A stretch of DNA of 64,000 bases from Mucilaginibacter sp. UR6-1 (GCF_020880975.1 NZ_JAJIWP010000003.1:496001-560000), one strand, 5' to 3'. Counted from the stretch's first letter, positions 17,215-26,648 are shown. The notes: generated by a model from the sequence alone, not told the origin. Made by a program: numbers and translations.

Positions 17215-18426
17215 ATGGCTCAATTTACATTTACAAACAACACCTATGCCGGCGAAGCGCTGGCGGGTTTTATGGCAAGCACGCTGCTTGAAGCCGATTC
17301 GGTTAAGCGCGGGTTGCTTACAGTAATTAACGACGTTAAATCGCGCAAGATCATCCTTGATGTTGATGATGACGTAAAACTGCAGGATCCATCGGGCATG
17401 TTTAACGATCAGGGTACCACGGCCTCACAAACCGAAAGCTACCTTGACCCGGTGATATACGAATTTATGAAACAGGAGCAGTGGGATAACCTCGTACAAT
17501 CATGGGAAGCCCAAAGGCTAAGCCCCGGCGCATTCAGCGATTATGAAGGCGTTGTTGACCTGTCGGATTTTATGGTGCAGCGCTACCTCACCAAAATTCA
17601 GATCGCTAACGAGCGTTTGTATTGGCTGGGTAAGGGCGCAACCAAAGAGGCTACGTTTACCGCACCGTTCACCGGCCTGTTGCCGAGCATAGCGGCAGCA
17701 TCGGGCGTATACAAAGTAGGCTTGGCTAAACCTTCAACCTCAATGGCTGCAACGGCTATTGATGCGAATGGTGTGGTAACCGTATCAAGCACTGCTACTT
17801 TGGCTGATGGTGATGTAGTTACGGTAACAGCGGTTACAGGTAGCAGCAAGGACACTACTAATGGTACCACCGGAGCGCCTAATGTTCAGGGCCAATCGTA
17901 CTTTATCAAAGTTCTCAGCGCTACTACTTTTAAGCTGGTGCGTAATTTTAATGAGATCAACACCCGCAAGCCTGCCACCTTTACCGGTACAGCTACTGGG
18001 GCAACGGTAAGCTACATCAATGCCAGCAATGTATTAACCGTATTGGGCGAGGTATATGCGCAACTTGACCCTGCCGATCGCAGTCAGGATGATTTTAACC
18101 TGCAGGTGCCTTTACATGTAGGCTACGCTTACGCGCAGGCACAAGCCGATAAGGCGGTGAACGTGCTGAATGCCTTTACTGATAAAAAGAAAATGGATTA
18201 CCTGGGCATTCCGCTGCAACTGATGAATCACTGGCAGGCCAATACCATTTTGGGCGCGCGTTCATCAAACCTGTTCCTGGGTGTTGATCTGCTTGGCGAT
18301 GCTTCCGAACTTTCAACCGTGTACATGAAGCCTTATACCAATGACAATGTGGTACGCATGAAGGCCCGTATGAAAGCCGCCGTTAATTTTAAGTTCGCTA
18401 ACGAACTTTTCTACCTGAGCGCGTAA
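17215..18426 (+). CDS. Major capsid protein
   Basis: This 403-residue protein follows the protease-scaffold gene and starts MAQFTFTNNTYAGEALAGFM. The N-arm, the long helix around VVDLSDFMVQRYLTKIQIANE, and the C-terminal VRMKARMKAAVNFKFANELFY fit HK97-fold capsids of Bacteroidota phages. Residues about 165-265 form a Thr/Val/Gly-rich insert (VVTVSSTATLADGDVVTVTA) that resembles a beta-sandwich decoration domain. It builds the icosahedral shell. Called from position and overall pattern. Confidence 0.8.
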   Translation: MAQFTFTNNTYAGEALAGFMASTLLEADSVKRGLLTVINDVKSRKIILDVDDDVKLQDPSGMFNDQGTTASQTESYLDPVIYEFMKQEQWDNLVQSWEAQRLSPGAFSDYEGVVDLSDFMVQRYLTKIQIANERLYWLGKGATKEATFTAPFTGLLPSIAAASGVYKVGLAKPSTSMAATAIDANGVVTVSSTATLADGDVVTVTAVTGSSKDTTNGTTGAPNVQGQSYFIKVLSATTFKLVRNFNEINTRKPATFTGTATGATVSYINASNVLTVLGEVYAQLDPADRSQDDFNLQVPLHVGYAYAQAQADKAVNVLNAFTDKKKMDYLGIPLQLMNHWQANTILGARSSNLFLGVDLLGDASELSTVYMKPYTNDNVVRMKARMKAAVNFKFANELFYLSA

Positions 18427-18509
18427 TCAAAGCGCATTTACCGAAGCGGATCGTCCTGGTACCGTGTGTAGGTACTATTCTGTCAAAAATCTAATTCATA
18501 AAAAACAAT

Positions 18510-19094
18510 ATGTCGATTTATAATAAAATAAACGCGGGCTTTGCCCTGGGCGCGAGTGAGCCTGTAACCGCCGGTGTTGAGGATGTGATATACATTTTTA
18601 ACGAGGATGAAATCACCCTCACCTACAGCACTACTAACCCACTTATAGTAACCGGCCTTACTGCCGTTGCCACAGCCAAAGTGTACAAGTTTGAGGGTAC
18701 TAATAACAGTTTTAACGCTACCTCAAAACTGGCCAAAACACAGGTAGGCCCACGCTATACCGAGGAGATTGATTTTAATGTGGCCGGCTTGTCGGTTGAA
18801 ATTAAAGCACAACTGCAAGCCATGGGTTATGGCAGGGTACGTGCCATTGTGGTAAATAATTATAAAGCCAGTGATTCGGCCGTGGAGCTATACGGCGCGG
18901 TAAATGGCCTGGTACTAACTGAGGCTGAGCGTAATGCTGCTGACGAAACACTGGATGGCGGTTACAAAGTAAAACTGAGCAATCCTGAAAAGCTGAAGGA
19001 GCCTTATCCGCCGCGCGCTGTGTCAATAGCGCCTCAATCGGGCACGGCCACCTATGCCAGCACCATTGCCGCGATCGAAGAATTAGTAGCCTAA
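18510..19094 (+). CDS. Probable head or head-decoration protein
   Basis: This 194-residue protein stands 83 bases after the capsid gene. It starts MSIYNKINAGFALGA and is beta-rich, with strands such as ITLTYSTTNPLIVTG. No membrane or signal segment is seen. Position between capsid and portal suggests a head-associated protein such as a decoration or minor head component. The sequence alone does not prove this. Confidence 0.5.
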   Translation: MSIYNKINAGFALGASEPVTAGVEDVIYIFNEDEITLTYSTTNPLIVTGLTAVATAKVYKFEGTNNSFNATSKLAKTQVGPRYTEEIDFNVAGLSVEIKAQLQAMGYGRVRAIVVNNYKASDSAVELYGAVNGLVLTEAERNAADETLDGGYKVKLSNPEKLKEPYPPRAVSIAPQSGTATYASTIAAIEELVA

Positions 19095-19209
19095 CCTATT
19101 CTGATGGCTTAAAACAACATCATTGCCCCGGCCCTTCAAATAACCTTATCACGTAACCAGGCCATCAGCATTAATGGGCCGCGGGTAATGATCTTAACTA
19201 TTTTAATAA

Positions 19210-19443
19210 ATGAGTACACCAAAAAAATATGTGTTAAAGCCCGGCAGGCACCAGTTTGCACCCGGCGAGACGGCGGCTCATACCAATGATAATTTGACGG
19301 ACGAGGCGGCGGAATGGTATCTGAATAAATATCCGCACATAGCGCCGCTCTTTGTAAAGCAGGAGCCGAAGCCAAAAGCATCCGGCAAGGAAAAAACACT
19401 TAAACCACAAGTTGATGCTGAGCGTAGAGGGGAGGGCGAATGA
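19210..19443 (+). CDS. Small protein upstream of the portal
   Basis: This 77-residue protein has an N-terminal segment with KYVLKPGRHQFAPGE and a Lys/Glu-rich tail. Its stop overlaps the portal start by 4 bases, so both are likely co-translated. Similar small proteins accompany head genes of Bacteroidota prophages; the role is unknown. Confidence 0.5.
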   Translation: MSTPKKYVLKPGRHQFAPGETAAHTNDNLTDEAAEWYLNKYPHIAPLFVKQEPKPKASGKEKTLKPQVDAERRGEGE

Positions 19444-20723
19444 AAACGTATTTGCCGCAAATAGAGCGCCGTATACTGGTTAGGCCCAATCAAACCTTCG
19501 GTATACTTAATTTTGATATTGATAATGCCTACCCGCAACGCATGCTCGAACTGGTGGCCGCGTCGCCCACTGCAAAGGATTGCTGGAATAAGCGGGCAAA
19601 ATTTATAGCCGGTATAGGCTTTGAGGATGCTAAGCTTGGTAAACAGGTCATCAACAGTAAAGGGTTAACCCTGGCTAAACTTTTAAAGGCTATTGCTACG
19701 GATAAGGCTTTGTTTACCGGTTTTGGCATCCACGTAAATTATAACGCCAATTTTAAGATATGCTCGGTAAACTATGTAAAGTTTGAGGATATCCGCATGG
19801 GCGATATTGATAATGCAGATACCACAGGTAAGTATGCCGTATACAACGATTGGGGGCGAAAGACCTGGAAGCATATATCGCGCAGCAAAGTGATCTTTTT
19901 TGACCGGTATGACCCTGATCCTGAAGTAATAAAGCAGCAGGTATCAGCAGCCGGAGGCTGGGGGCAGTACAAAGGCCAGTTGTATTATTTTAATCCGCAG
20001 ATAGATGATTACCCGCTAATAGAAGCTGATAGTGTTTGGGAGGATTTTGAAACCGAGGCCGGTATAAAGGCTTTTAACAATCGTGAGGTTACCACAGGTT
20101 TTCTGCCGTCAACCATGCTGTTTATGCCGGCTCGCCGCGAGGAAGCGGACAATAGCGGCGGCGTTGGAGAGAGTAACAATTCTCCATCACAATTGGAAAA
20201 AGACCTGGGTACGTTTCAGGGTGCTAAGAGTGCTCAAAAGATCATCGTAATAGAATATGAAGATGAAAGATCAAAACCTGAATTTCAGCCCTATTCAATC
20301 CAGAATAACGATAAGCTTTTTGAAAGTACCGAACGCTCTGTTGAAGCACGTATTATTAAAGGCTTCTCAGTGCCTAAAGAGCTGGTGAATCCTGAAAAAT
20401 CATCAGGCCTAAGCAACGGCGGCGAGAAAAAGGAAGCCATACGTGAATTTAATGATAACACAGCGCCCGACAGGGCAGAGATAGCCGAGGTGCTGGAGGA
20501 GTTATTCAGCCATTACCATCAATTGTTAAACCCATCCGGAAACTGGTGCATAATACCCGTGCCCGCTAATGTTGCTGAGGATAGTATAGGTGTAAAAGCA
20601 GGTTCGGCCATTAATCAATTGCTGCTTGCTGGTTTGCCTGCAGAAAATAAAATAGCAACACTTGTATATGCTTATGGCTTTAAGCAGGCCGAAGCTAAAG
20701 CTATGGTTCAAGGACTGCTATAG
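19440..20723 (+). CDS. Phage portal protein
   Basis: This 427-residue protein has the portal layout: an N-terminal anchor, DCWNKRAKFIAGIGF, a central crown region with KHISRSKVIFFDRYDPDPE, and a helical C-terminal part with VPKELVNPEKSSGLSNGGEKK. Portals form the 12-subunit ring through which DNA enters and leaves, and they bind the terminase. Here it lies after the capsid gene and far from the terminases, unlike the usual order of terminase-portal-protease-capsid. Its start overlaps the preceding 77-residue gene by 4 bases. Confidence 0.75.
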   Translation: MKTYLPQIERRILVRPNQTFGILNFDIDNAYPQRMLELVAASPTAKDCWNKRAKFIAGIGFEDAKLGKQVINSKGLTLAKLLKAIATDKALFTGFGIHVNYNANFKICSVNYVKFEDIRMGDIDNADTTGKYAVYNDWGRKTWKHISRSKVIFFDRYDPDPEVIKQQVSAAGGWGQYKGQLYYFNPQIDDYPLIEADSVWEDFETEAGIKAFNNREVTTGFLPSTMLFMPARREEADNSGGVGESNNSPSQLEKDLGTFQGAKSAQKIIVIEYEDERSKPEFQPYSIQNNDKLFESTERSVEARIIKGFSVPKELVNPEKSSGLSNGGEKKEAIREFNDNTAPDRAEIAEVLEELFSHYHQLLNPSGNWCIIPVPANVAEDSIGVKAGSAINQLLLAGLPAENKIATLVYAYGFKQAEAKAMVQGLL

Positions 20724-20829
20724 CCTGTCAACAATTATTTGCGGATCAGTTTAACTGATTTTCTCACTACTCATTAACAGGAGCGCTCATTCAAGCGCTG
20801 TCATTTATCACTAATTACATTTTTTAAAC

Positions 20830-21456
20830 ATGACCCAGATATATTTAATTGACAAAAGCACATTCCAGCAATATCAGGACATATCAGTAAACATTAAACC
20901 CGAAAGGCTTAATGCTTTTATAAAGAAAGCACAGGACCTCGATCTGAAACCTTTGTTAGGCAGAAATATATACAATAGCCTGTTAAGCCATTTTGATGAT
21001 GCCGGTATATTAAAACCGGATGCTCCGCAACATTTTAAGGATCTGTTAAACGGAGCCGAATACCTGGATGATAAGGGAAACATTGTGCTGTATGAAGGCA
21101 TCATCCCGGCATTGGTATATTTTACATTTGCCCGTTTTATTGAGAACGATGCTGTGCATTATACACCAACAGGCCCGGTGATCAAGCAGCAGGATATGGG
21201 GCAGGCGCTGGCCACATCAGAGATTATGAAACTGGTGCAGAAACAACGTAGTATAGCCAATGCTTATGCTAATGATATTGAACGTTTTTTGGACGATCAC
21301 CATCAGTATTTTATACAGTGGCAGCAAAACAATAAAAACCGCACGGCAAGGCAGCCGGGTCCACGTATTCGCGCTGTTGACAGAACCCGCTACAATTACC
21401 CACTCACCGGCTCAACGCCTGAATTGTACTATCCGATAACCGAATTTTTAAATTGA
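20830..21456 (+). CDS. Head-tail connector-like protein (DUF6712 type)
   Basis: This 208-residue, mainly helical protein starts MTQIYLIDKSTFQQYQDIS. It has the gp6-type pattern of Bacteroidota connectors: LKPLLGRNIYNSLL, then a helix pair with PALVYFTFARFIENDAVH. It sits after the portal, where a connector is expected, and its stop codon overlaps the fibre ATG by one base. Such proteins form the ring that joins portal and tail. Family assignment is by memory of the pattern. Confidence 0.6.
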   Translation: MTQIYLIDKSTFQQYQDISVNIKPERLNAFIKKAQDLDLKPLLGRNIYNSLLSHFDDAGILKPDAPQHFKDLLNGAEYLDDKGNIVLYEGIIPALVYFTFARFIENDAVHYTPTGPVIKQQDMGQALATSEIMKLVQKQRSIANAYANDIERFLDDHHQYFIQWQQNNKNRTARQPGPRIRAVDRTRYNYPLTGSTPELYYPITEFLN

Positions 21457-22460
21457 TGGCAACAGATAAAAAAATAAGCGAACTGCCTATAGTTGCCGGT
21501 TTAACGGCTGATGATGTATCAGTGATTGTACAAGGTGGTACTGATTATCAGTTTAACCTCGATCAGTTACTTGGCTTTGTTAGCAGCAATATATACGCAG
21601 GTGCAAATGTAACTTTTGGTACAACGTTGCCTCAAAATAATTCAGGTAAAAACGGCGATGTGTTTGTGAATACCCAAACAGGAGCGATGTATCAAAAGAT
21701 AAATGCGGTTTGGGTGAGTACTTATACTCCGGCATCGGGCGGTGTAACAGGTAATACAACCATTTTTGCTTCAGGTATTCCGGCTACAGGCATAGGTGCA
21801 AACGGAGATAGTTATGTAAATGTTGATACGGGTATATTTTATAAAAAAAGCAATGGTGTATGGCTACAGGTATTTTCGATGGCGAGCGGTCCGCAAGGCC
21901 CTCGTGGCAGTGCGATATTGAGCGGCGCTGTTGATCCGCTGAGTAGCGTAGGCTTAAATGGCGATTTCTATTTTAATACGGCAACGCTTACCATTTTTGG
22001 TCCTAAAATATCAGGCATTTGGCCGGCAGGTATAACCATAAAAGGCGAAGCAGCCAATGCTTTGCTCTATGGTACGGGCAACCCATCAAACAGCATCGGC
22101 AAAAATGGCGACTTCTTTTTAAATACCACTACCTACACACTCTATGGTCCTAAGGCTGATAACGACTGGCCGCAAGGTGTGTCCCTCATATATCAACCTG
22201 CGCAGGCGATCACCATTGGTATTCCGGAGGGCTCGCCTATACCTTTCATTATTGCTTACAGTACAGAATATAGTGAATATGGTAATGATCCGGTTGTATT
22301 AGTTGAAATGGTAGCGGCTAACAATATCCGCCGGTCAGTAAATGATGTACTTGTAGAAAAGCGCTACTCGGCAGGCAGCTTAAATACGCTCCACATATAT
22401 GGTCACGACAGTGGCAACGGATCAACCACTATTGATGATCTGATAATCACGATTAAATAA
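21456..22460 (+). CDS. Fibre-like structural protein with repeated modules
   Basis: The start is the ATG at 21456, which overlaps the upstream stop; the frame could extend 3 bases to a TTG. The 334-residue protein opens with DKKISELPIVAGLTADD, typical of fibre N-termini. It then has four repeats of a NGDxYxNTxT module followed by a short W-containing segment, for example at residues 66-93, 112-138, 167-193 and 207-233. A short collagen-like GPQGPRGS lies near 145. It is probably a receptor-binding or neck/tail fibre protein acting with the spike encoded next. Confidence 0.65.
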   Translation: MATDKKISELPIVAGLTADDVSVIVQGGTDYQFNLDQLLGFVSSNIYAGANVTFGTTLPQNNSGKNGDVFVNTQTGAMYQKINAVWVSTYTPASGGVTGNTTIFASGIPATGIGANGDSYVNVDTGIFYKKSNGVWLQVFSMASGPQGPRGSAILSGAVDPLSSVGLNGDFYFNTATLTIFGPKISGIWPAGITIKGEAANALLYGTGNPSNSIGKNGDFFLNTTTYTLYGPKADNDWPQGVSLIYQPAQAITIGIPEGSPIPFIIAYSTEYSEYGNDPVVLVEMVAANNIRRSVNDVLVEKRYSAGSLNTLHIYGHDSGNGSTTIDDLIITIK

Positions 22461-22466
22461 AATTTG

Positions 22467-25400
22467 ATGAAGAAAATTAATTTAACCTTATGGCTTTTAT
22501 GCTTGTGGGTAAGCATAGGCTATGCGCAAAACACAACAACATTACCTGAAGGCACAATACCAACCACACCACAGTTCAGGATAAAAAATCCTGCTGATAC
22601 CTCACGGCAAATTTGGGTCAACTTCCCATTTTATGGCACTAATAGGTTTTATTCGGCCACAGAAACAAATAAGCTGATACAATCGGCCAGTACGTCAGCT
22701 AATAAGTATGCTGATAGTGTCAGTACAAATGGCAAGAATGATACTATAGCATTTTTTGGTGTAGATGTTACAAAATTCGGATTAAAGGCAGATAGCTTAC
22801 CCGGCAGCGCAAATGCTAATGTTAAGGCATTTAATAAAGCTGCCGCTTATGCCGTAACCAAAAAATTAAGATTGATACTGCCGGCAGGTACTATTTATGT
22901 GGATAGTGCATTAAATGCCTCCGGACTAAGAGCGGTTATTGGTGCCGGGAGTAATCTTACAACTATTAAAATAGCTCCTGGTACTGATCTGAGCCGTTTT
23001 CCTGAAAATCGGGGAGTACTTAAGGTTGAAGGCTCGGCATCATTAATATCGTCAGTAAGTACCGCTGTTAAAAAGGGTGATACTTCGGTAACGCTGCCTG
23101 TTAATGTAAACCTTAAACGTGGTGATATAGTCAGGTTAATAGATACTGTGAATTCTTCGTTCAATCTTTGGAGAAGTTACTATAAGGAGGGTGAATATTT
23201 TATTGTTCGTAATGCTGTATCTAACAGCAATAAAATTGTTCTGGATCATCCGGTAAGCGGAAACTACACCACATTGGCGGGTACCAAATTGTATTCAGTA
23301 AAAATGCAGCAGTGTGATTTGAAAGGATTTTCATTATATGCCATACCATATACGGCATCAACAATGAATGGTATTTGGTTGAGTTATGTATTCAGGTCAT
23401 CAGTTGAAGATGTAGCGGTTTATAATGCTGCAAGGGCTAATATATCGGTCAACCAATGTTTAGGTTTAAAGTTTGATCATATTTATTCGTATAAGTTTGA
23501 TGAAGAAACAAATGCGGCAAGTGAAACAAGCTATGGTCTGGCGTTTAACAGCGGTTGCCAGGATATGCAGGTGCTTAACTCTGATCTGTTTGGGGCCCGC
23601 CACGGTTTTGCAACCGGAGGATCTTATGTAAACAGATTTATATACATAAAAAACACTAAATCATCATCGGCCAGAGAGTTTGGTTTTAACATACATGGTA
23701 ATACCCAATTTGCTGTTATAGATGGTAATAATATGCCTACAGGAGCTTCAATAGGCGGCAAGGATATCACTTTTGTCAATAACAATGTAGGCTGGAATAT
23801 TGGTGACGTTGGAAATACCATTAACTCCCCGGGCACATCCTTGTATATTAATGAACCTTGTGGTACAGCTTTTAATATATCCGGTAATATATTTAGAGCA
23901 AAATATATTAACGATGACAGCAAGGGAGTGGCTATGAGATTATACAAGTCGGTAGATACATCAGCAGTTTTTTCTTTTAATAATAACACCGTGCTATATG
24001 ATAATATGGCAATGGCGGATAACGGTGTAGCTTATGTCTTGTTTGTAAGTTACAATTTAACCTATGGAACCGGTAAATGTAATGCCCAATTTAATATAAA
24101 GGATAACATATTTAAGACAACCGATCACATAAAACGTGTATTAACCGCAGTAAATGGAACAGCCACAAGTGGAAGTTATTTTAAGGATATTATTTATGAG
24201 GGTAACACAACTTATGGTGTAGCGTTGACGGATAATTATATCGATAATAAAATATATGATGGAAATAAGATTAATGAGACGAGGTGGAATGGTATAGTAA
24301 GCAGATGTGGAAGCAATTTAACATTTGTAAATAACTCATTCGTAAACTATTGTTTGTCATCAGTTGAATCGGCTAATAATCAAAATGCCTATCGCATAAC
24401 TGATTTGATAAATGTTAAAAGGTCAAATAATACAGGATTTAATAGTGGGTATTCCTTATGGAAGGCATCGGTTGAAAACGTTGGTGAACTAAGGTCTGGT
24501 GCTGAATCATTTCCAAATTCAGCACCAGAGTCAACCACTAATATTAATATTCAAGGTAGTTATAATTATCCAATATTTAGTCAAGGTATAACGACTGCAT
24601 CTGTGAGTTTAGATGTTAGTTCTGCGAATAAAATCAGAAGTTATCAGTTAAGCGGTAACGATGGCCAGCTAAACCTTCGTGCTACGAATGCTCCAGGTCA
24701 GGGGCCAACAATTTCCATGTGGGGTAGAGATTTTGCTACTTCATCTTCTGTGGGAAAAATGACCTTAGATATAGGAGGGTATGAAAATAAAGGCCGGTTA
24801 TATTTCAGGCAGGTAAATTCAACGGGAAATTATATTTATCCATTTGAGATGGATTATGCAGGAAATTTCGGAATCGGTACCTCAAATGGGTTTACTGATA
24901 CGAGTCGTTTAGCGGATCGATTGACAGTAAGAAGCACCGTGGCCAATAACTATATCTTGAACCTTCAAAATAATTCGGGTAACCGTTTATTCACTGTTGC
25001 AAATGCTGGCGATTATCCGGTTATGCTACAGAAAAATTCTGGCAACATTGTAGGATATTCATTAGGTCGTTCTAACAAAAACAGGTTTACATTTGGCCTA
25101 ACTGCAACAGCCGAGAGTGGAGCAAACAATGGCTCCAATTTCATTTTTTATGCCTGGGATGATGCGGGTATAAATCCCTTTACTGTATTTAGTGCAAACA
25201 GGGCTACTCAATCAGTATCGTTTAAGGAGTCGCCAATACTTATTAATACACCTACAGGGGCTGCCGGTACAGACAGTTTGCTTGTGAAAGACGATTCGAG
25301 TAACGCCATTCGCAGAATACCAGCAAACTATTATGCTGTTACAGCTAATCAACCATATTTTGTTAAGCTAACAGGTAGTGGAAACGGAACAAGCAATTTG

Positions 25401-25586
25401 ATTACAATGCCTCATGGATTAACCGGGATAACATCAAATAGTGTATTGTCTGTAACTCCACGTAATGCAGCATCTGTTGGTATTGGTTACGCATCCGTAG
25501 ATGCATCGAATGTTAGTATAACATTCTTAAATCCCCCTCCTGCAGGCTCTAACAATTTATTGTTTGATATTCAAATTAAACCCTGA
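22467..25586 (+). CDS. Large tail spike-like protein with beta-helix and signal peptide
   Basis: The 1039-residue protein from the ATG at 22467 begins with a signal-peptide-like segment (KKINLTLWLLCLWVSIGYAQ). Residues about 90-130 match the start of a right-handed parallel beta-helix of the pectate-lyase type (GADSL-like turn then RLILPAGTIYVDSAL). Many short repeated coils follow, each with Asn-rich turns, as in capsule-degrading spikes. The last 100 residues include TPTGAAGTDSLLVKDDSS. It likely binds or cleaves a surface polysaccharide. A cleavable signal on a virion protein is odd, so an exported or displayed enzyme is an alternative. Confidence 0.7.
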   Translation: MKKINLTLWLLCLWVSIGYAQNTTTLPEGTIPTTPQFRIKNPADTSRQIWVNFPFYGTNRFYSATETNKLIQSASTSANKYADSVSTNGKNDTIAFFGVDVTKFGLKADSLPGSANANVKAFNKAAAYAVTKKLRLILPAGTIYVDSALNASGLRAVIGAGSNLTTIKIAPGTDLSRFPENRGVLKVEGSASLISSVSTAVKKGDTSVTLPVNVNLKRGDIVRLIDTVNSSFNLWRSYYKEGEYFIVRNAVSNSNKIVLDHPVSGNYTTLAGTKLYSVKMQQCDLKGFSLYAIPYTASTMNGIWLSYVFRSSVEDVAVYNAARANISVNQCLGLKFDHIYSYKFDEETNAASETSYGLAFNSGCQDMQVLNSDLFGARHGFATGGSYVNRFIYIKNTKSSSAREFGFNIHGNTQFAVIDGNNMPTGASIGGKDITFVNNNVGWNIGDVGNTINSPGTSLYINEPCGTAFNISGNIFRAKYINDDSKGVAMRLYKSVDTSAVFSFNNNTVLYDNMAMADNGVAYVLFVSYNLTYGTGKCNAQFNIKDNIFKTTDHIKRVLTAVNGTATSGSYFKDIIYEGNTTYGVALTDNYIDNKIYDGNKINETRWNGIVSRCGSNLTFVNNSFVNYCLSSVESANNQNAYRITDLINVKRSNNTGFNSGYSLWKASVENVGELRSGAESFPNSAPESTTNINIQGSYNYPIFSQGITTASVSLDVSSANKIRSYQLSGNDGQLNLRATNAPGQGPTISMWGRDFATSSSVGKMTLDIGGYENKGRLYFRQVNSTGNYIYPFEMDYAGNFGIGTSNGFTDTSRLADRLTVRSTVANNYILNLQNNSGNRLFTVANAGDYPVMLQKNSGNIVGYSLGRSNKNRFTFGLTATAESGANNGSNFIFYAWDDAGINPFTVFSANRATQSVSFKESPILINTPTGAAGTDSLLVKDDSSNAIRRIPANYYAVTANQPYFVKLTGSGNGTSNLITMPHGLTGITSNSVLSVTPRNAASVGIGYASVDASNVSITFLNPPPAGSNNLLFDIQIKP

Positions 25587-25591
25587 TCAAA

Positions 25592-25819
25592 ATGAAAAAG
25601 ATAACTTTATGGCAAAGATTTATTGCCGATACCCCTGCATTTTTTAAGCGAGCACAATTATTTGGAGCAGGGTTAGTGACATTAGCTGTTTCGCTTTCTC
25701 AAATTTATGGAATACCTGAAACCCTGTCCACAATATTATCATCAATAGGGGCAACAATTGTGGCATTATCTCAATTTGCCATTAAACAATATGGTCCTTT
25801 TAACCAAGAAGTAAAATGA
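25592..25819 (+). CDS. Holin-like small membrane protein
   Basis: This 75-residue protein starts 5 bases after the spike stop. Two hydrophobic helices (about 20-38 and 43-63, with AQLFGAGLVTLAVSLSQIYG and TILSSIGATIVALSQFAI) and a short polar tail give the layout of a class II holin, which makes pores at the end of infection. Its stop overlaps the next start by 4 bases. No endolysin gene accompanies it. Confidence 0.6.
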   Translation: MKKITLWQRFIADTPAFFKRAQLFGAGLVTLAVSLSQIYGIPETLSTILSSIGATIVALSQFAIKQYGPFNQEVK

Positions 25820-26055
25820 CAAATATTGAGCATACAGAGATAAAAGGCATAACTATAAAGAACCTCATAGTTACTATTTGTAGTATGATAAGTATCGTAA
25901 TATCAGTTATGGGTACTTATTTTAAGCTACAGAATGATATAAGGGAGCTGAAAACACAGCAAGATGCACAATCACGAATTAATGAAATAAGGTTAAATGT
26001 ACTGGAAGGTCAGGTTGTATTGCTACAGGAGCAGATGAAAGAAATAAATAATTGA
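25816..26055 (+). CDS. Small single-helix membrane protein with coiled coil
   Basis: This 79-residue protein has one membrane helix near residues 15-35 (NLIVTICSMISIVISVMGTY). A charged coiled-coil follows (DIRELKTQQDAQSRINEIRL). The layout resembles XhlA-type or spanin-like accessory lysis proteins. The start overlaps the holin gene stop by 4 bases, and the next gene follows at once. Assigned to the lysis cassette by position only. Confidence 0.5.
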   Translation: MTNIEHTEIKGITIKNLIVTICSMISIVISVMGTYFKLQNDIRELKTQQDAQSRINEIRLNVLEGQVVLLQEQMKEINN

Positions 26056-26056
26056 A

Positions 26057-26497
26057 ATGAATATAAAAGCAATAATAAATAGCATAGTGAAATTCATTAA
26101 AAACCTATTTTCAAAAATGCCCGTTGATGTTAAGAAGGCAATTGAGATAGGTGTGCTGATAACAGAAAATTTAAAAAAGTTTGTTGATTCACCTGGCGCA
26201 GATGCTTTGACGCTATTAATTCCTGGCGAAATAGATGATAAATTAAAAACATGGCTCAGGCAGGCACTGCCGCAAATATTGATCAAGCTCAAATTGGCTA
26301 TAGCCGATGATGAACGTGTAGTTGCATTAGCCGCGAAAGAGTTAAATAAAATGGATGCCGATGTTAAACGTGCATATCTTCATAGTATTTCAGTGCTTTG
26401 TGCGCAAGCTGCAAGCGAAAAAAAATTAACCTGGAGTGATGGAGTATACCTATTGGAATGGTATTATAAAAATAAGTATAAGCTAATTACGAGTTAG
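26057..26497 (+). CDS. Last gene of the phage block, helical protein of unknown function
   Basis: This 146-residue protein starts right after the preceding stop. It is helical and amphipathic, with a basic N-terminus (NSIVKFIKNLFSKMPVDVKK) and a C-terminal YLLEWYYKNKYK. No signal peptide is present. It closes the phage transcription unit 4 bases before a tRNA-Leu end. Proteins of this type are found next to holins in Bacteroidota prophages; I do not recognise a catalytic motif. Confidence 0.5.
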   Translation: MNIKAIINSIVKFIKNLFSKMPVDVKKAIEIGVLITENLKKFVDSPGADALTLLIPGEIDDKLKTWLRQALPQILIKLKLAIADDERVVALAAKELNKMDADVKRAYLHSISVLCAQAASEKKLTWSDGVYLLEWYYKNKYKLITS

Positions 26498-26501
26498 TTA
26501 G

Positions 26502-26585
26502 TGCCCAGAACGAGATTCGAACTCGTACATCCTTACGAATGCCACCCCCTCAAGATGGTGCGTCTACCAATTTCGCCACCTGGGC
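26502..26585 (-). tRNA. tRNA-Leu (anticodon GAG)
   Basis: The minus strand reads GCCCAGGTGGCGAAATTGG with a matching 3' stem CTGGGC plus discriminator A. The anticodon arm CCATC-TTGAGGG-GGTGG places GAG in the loop, and a long variable arm fits leucine tRNA. CCA is not encoded. Its 3' end is 4 bases from the phage block. Confidence 0.93.
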
Positions 26586-26603
26586 CTGCTATATATTAAT
26601 TAC

Positions 26604-26640
26604 AAAAACAGATCAGCAATAAGCTGATCTGTTTTTGTTT
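26604..26640 (-). terminator. Strong hairpin between the two tRNA-Leu genes
   Basis: AAAAACAGATCAGC (26604-26617) and GCTGATCTGTTTTT (26623-26636) form a 14-base perfect stem around AATAA. T-runs on both strands allow termination in either direction; leftward it would end the tRNA-Leu(CAG) transcript. Confidence 0.75.
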
Positions 26641-26648
26641 TTGGGGCG

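Larger units (their letters stand above)
1540..26497 (+). mobile_element. Prophage structural block (long non-contractile tail type), no integration or lysogeny genes
   Basis: Twenty-four genes read in one direction here. They include packaging (terminases), tail (chaperones, tape measure, tail tip), head (protease, capsid, portal, connector), receptor binding (fibre, spike) and a holin-like end. I see no sheath, so a siphovirus-like particle is most likely. No integrase, repressor, replication protein or endolysin is present. The right edge is 4 bases from the 3' end of a tRNA-Leu gene, a favourite integration target. I could not find a copy of the tRNA end at the left edge (1332-1539). It may be a decayed prophage, a Bacteroidota phage whose early genes lie elsewhere, or a domesticated tail/particle cassette. 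Confidence 0.85.
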
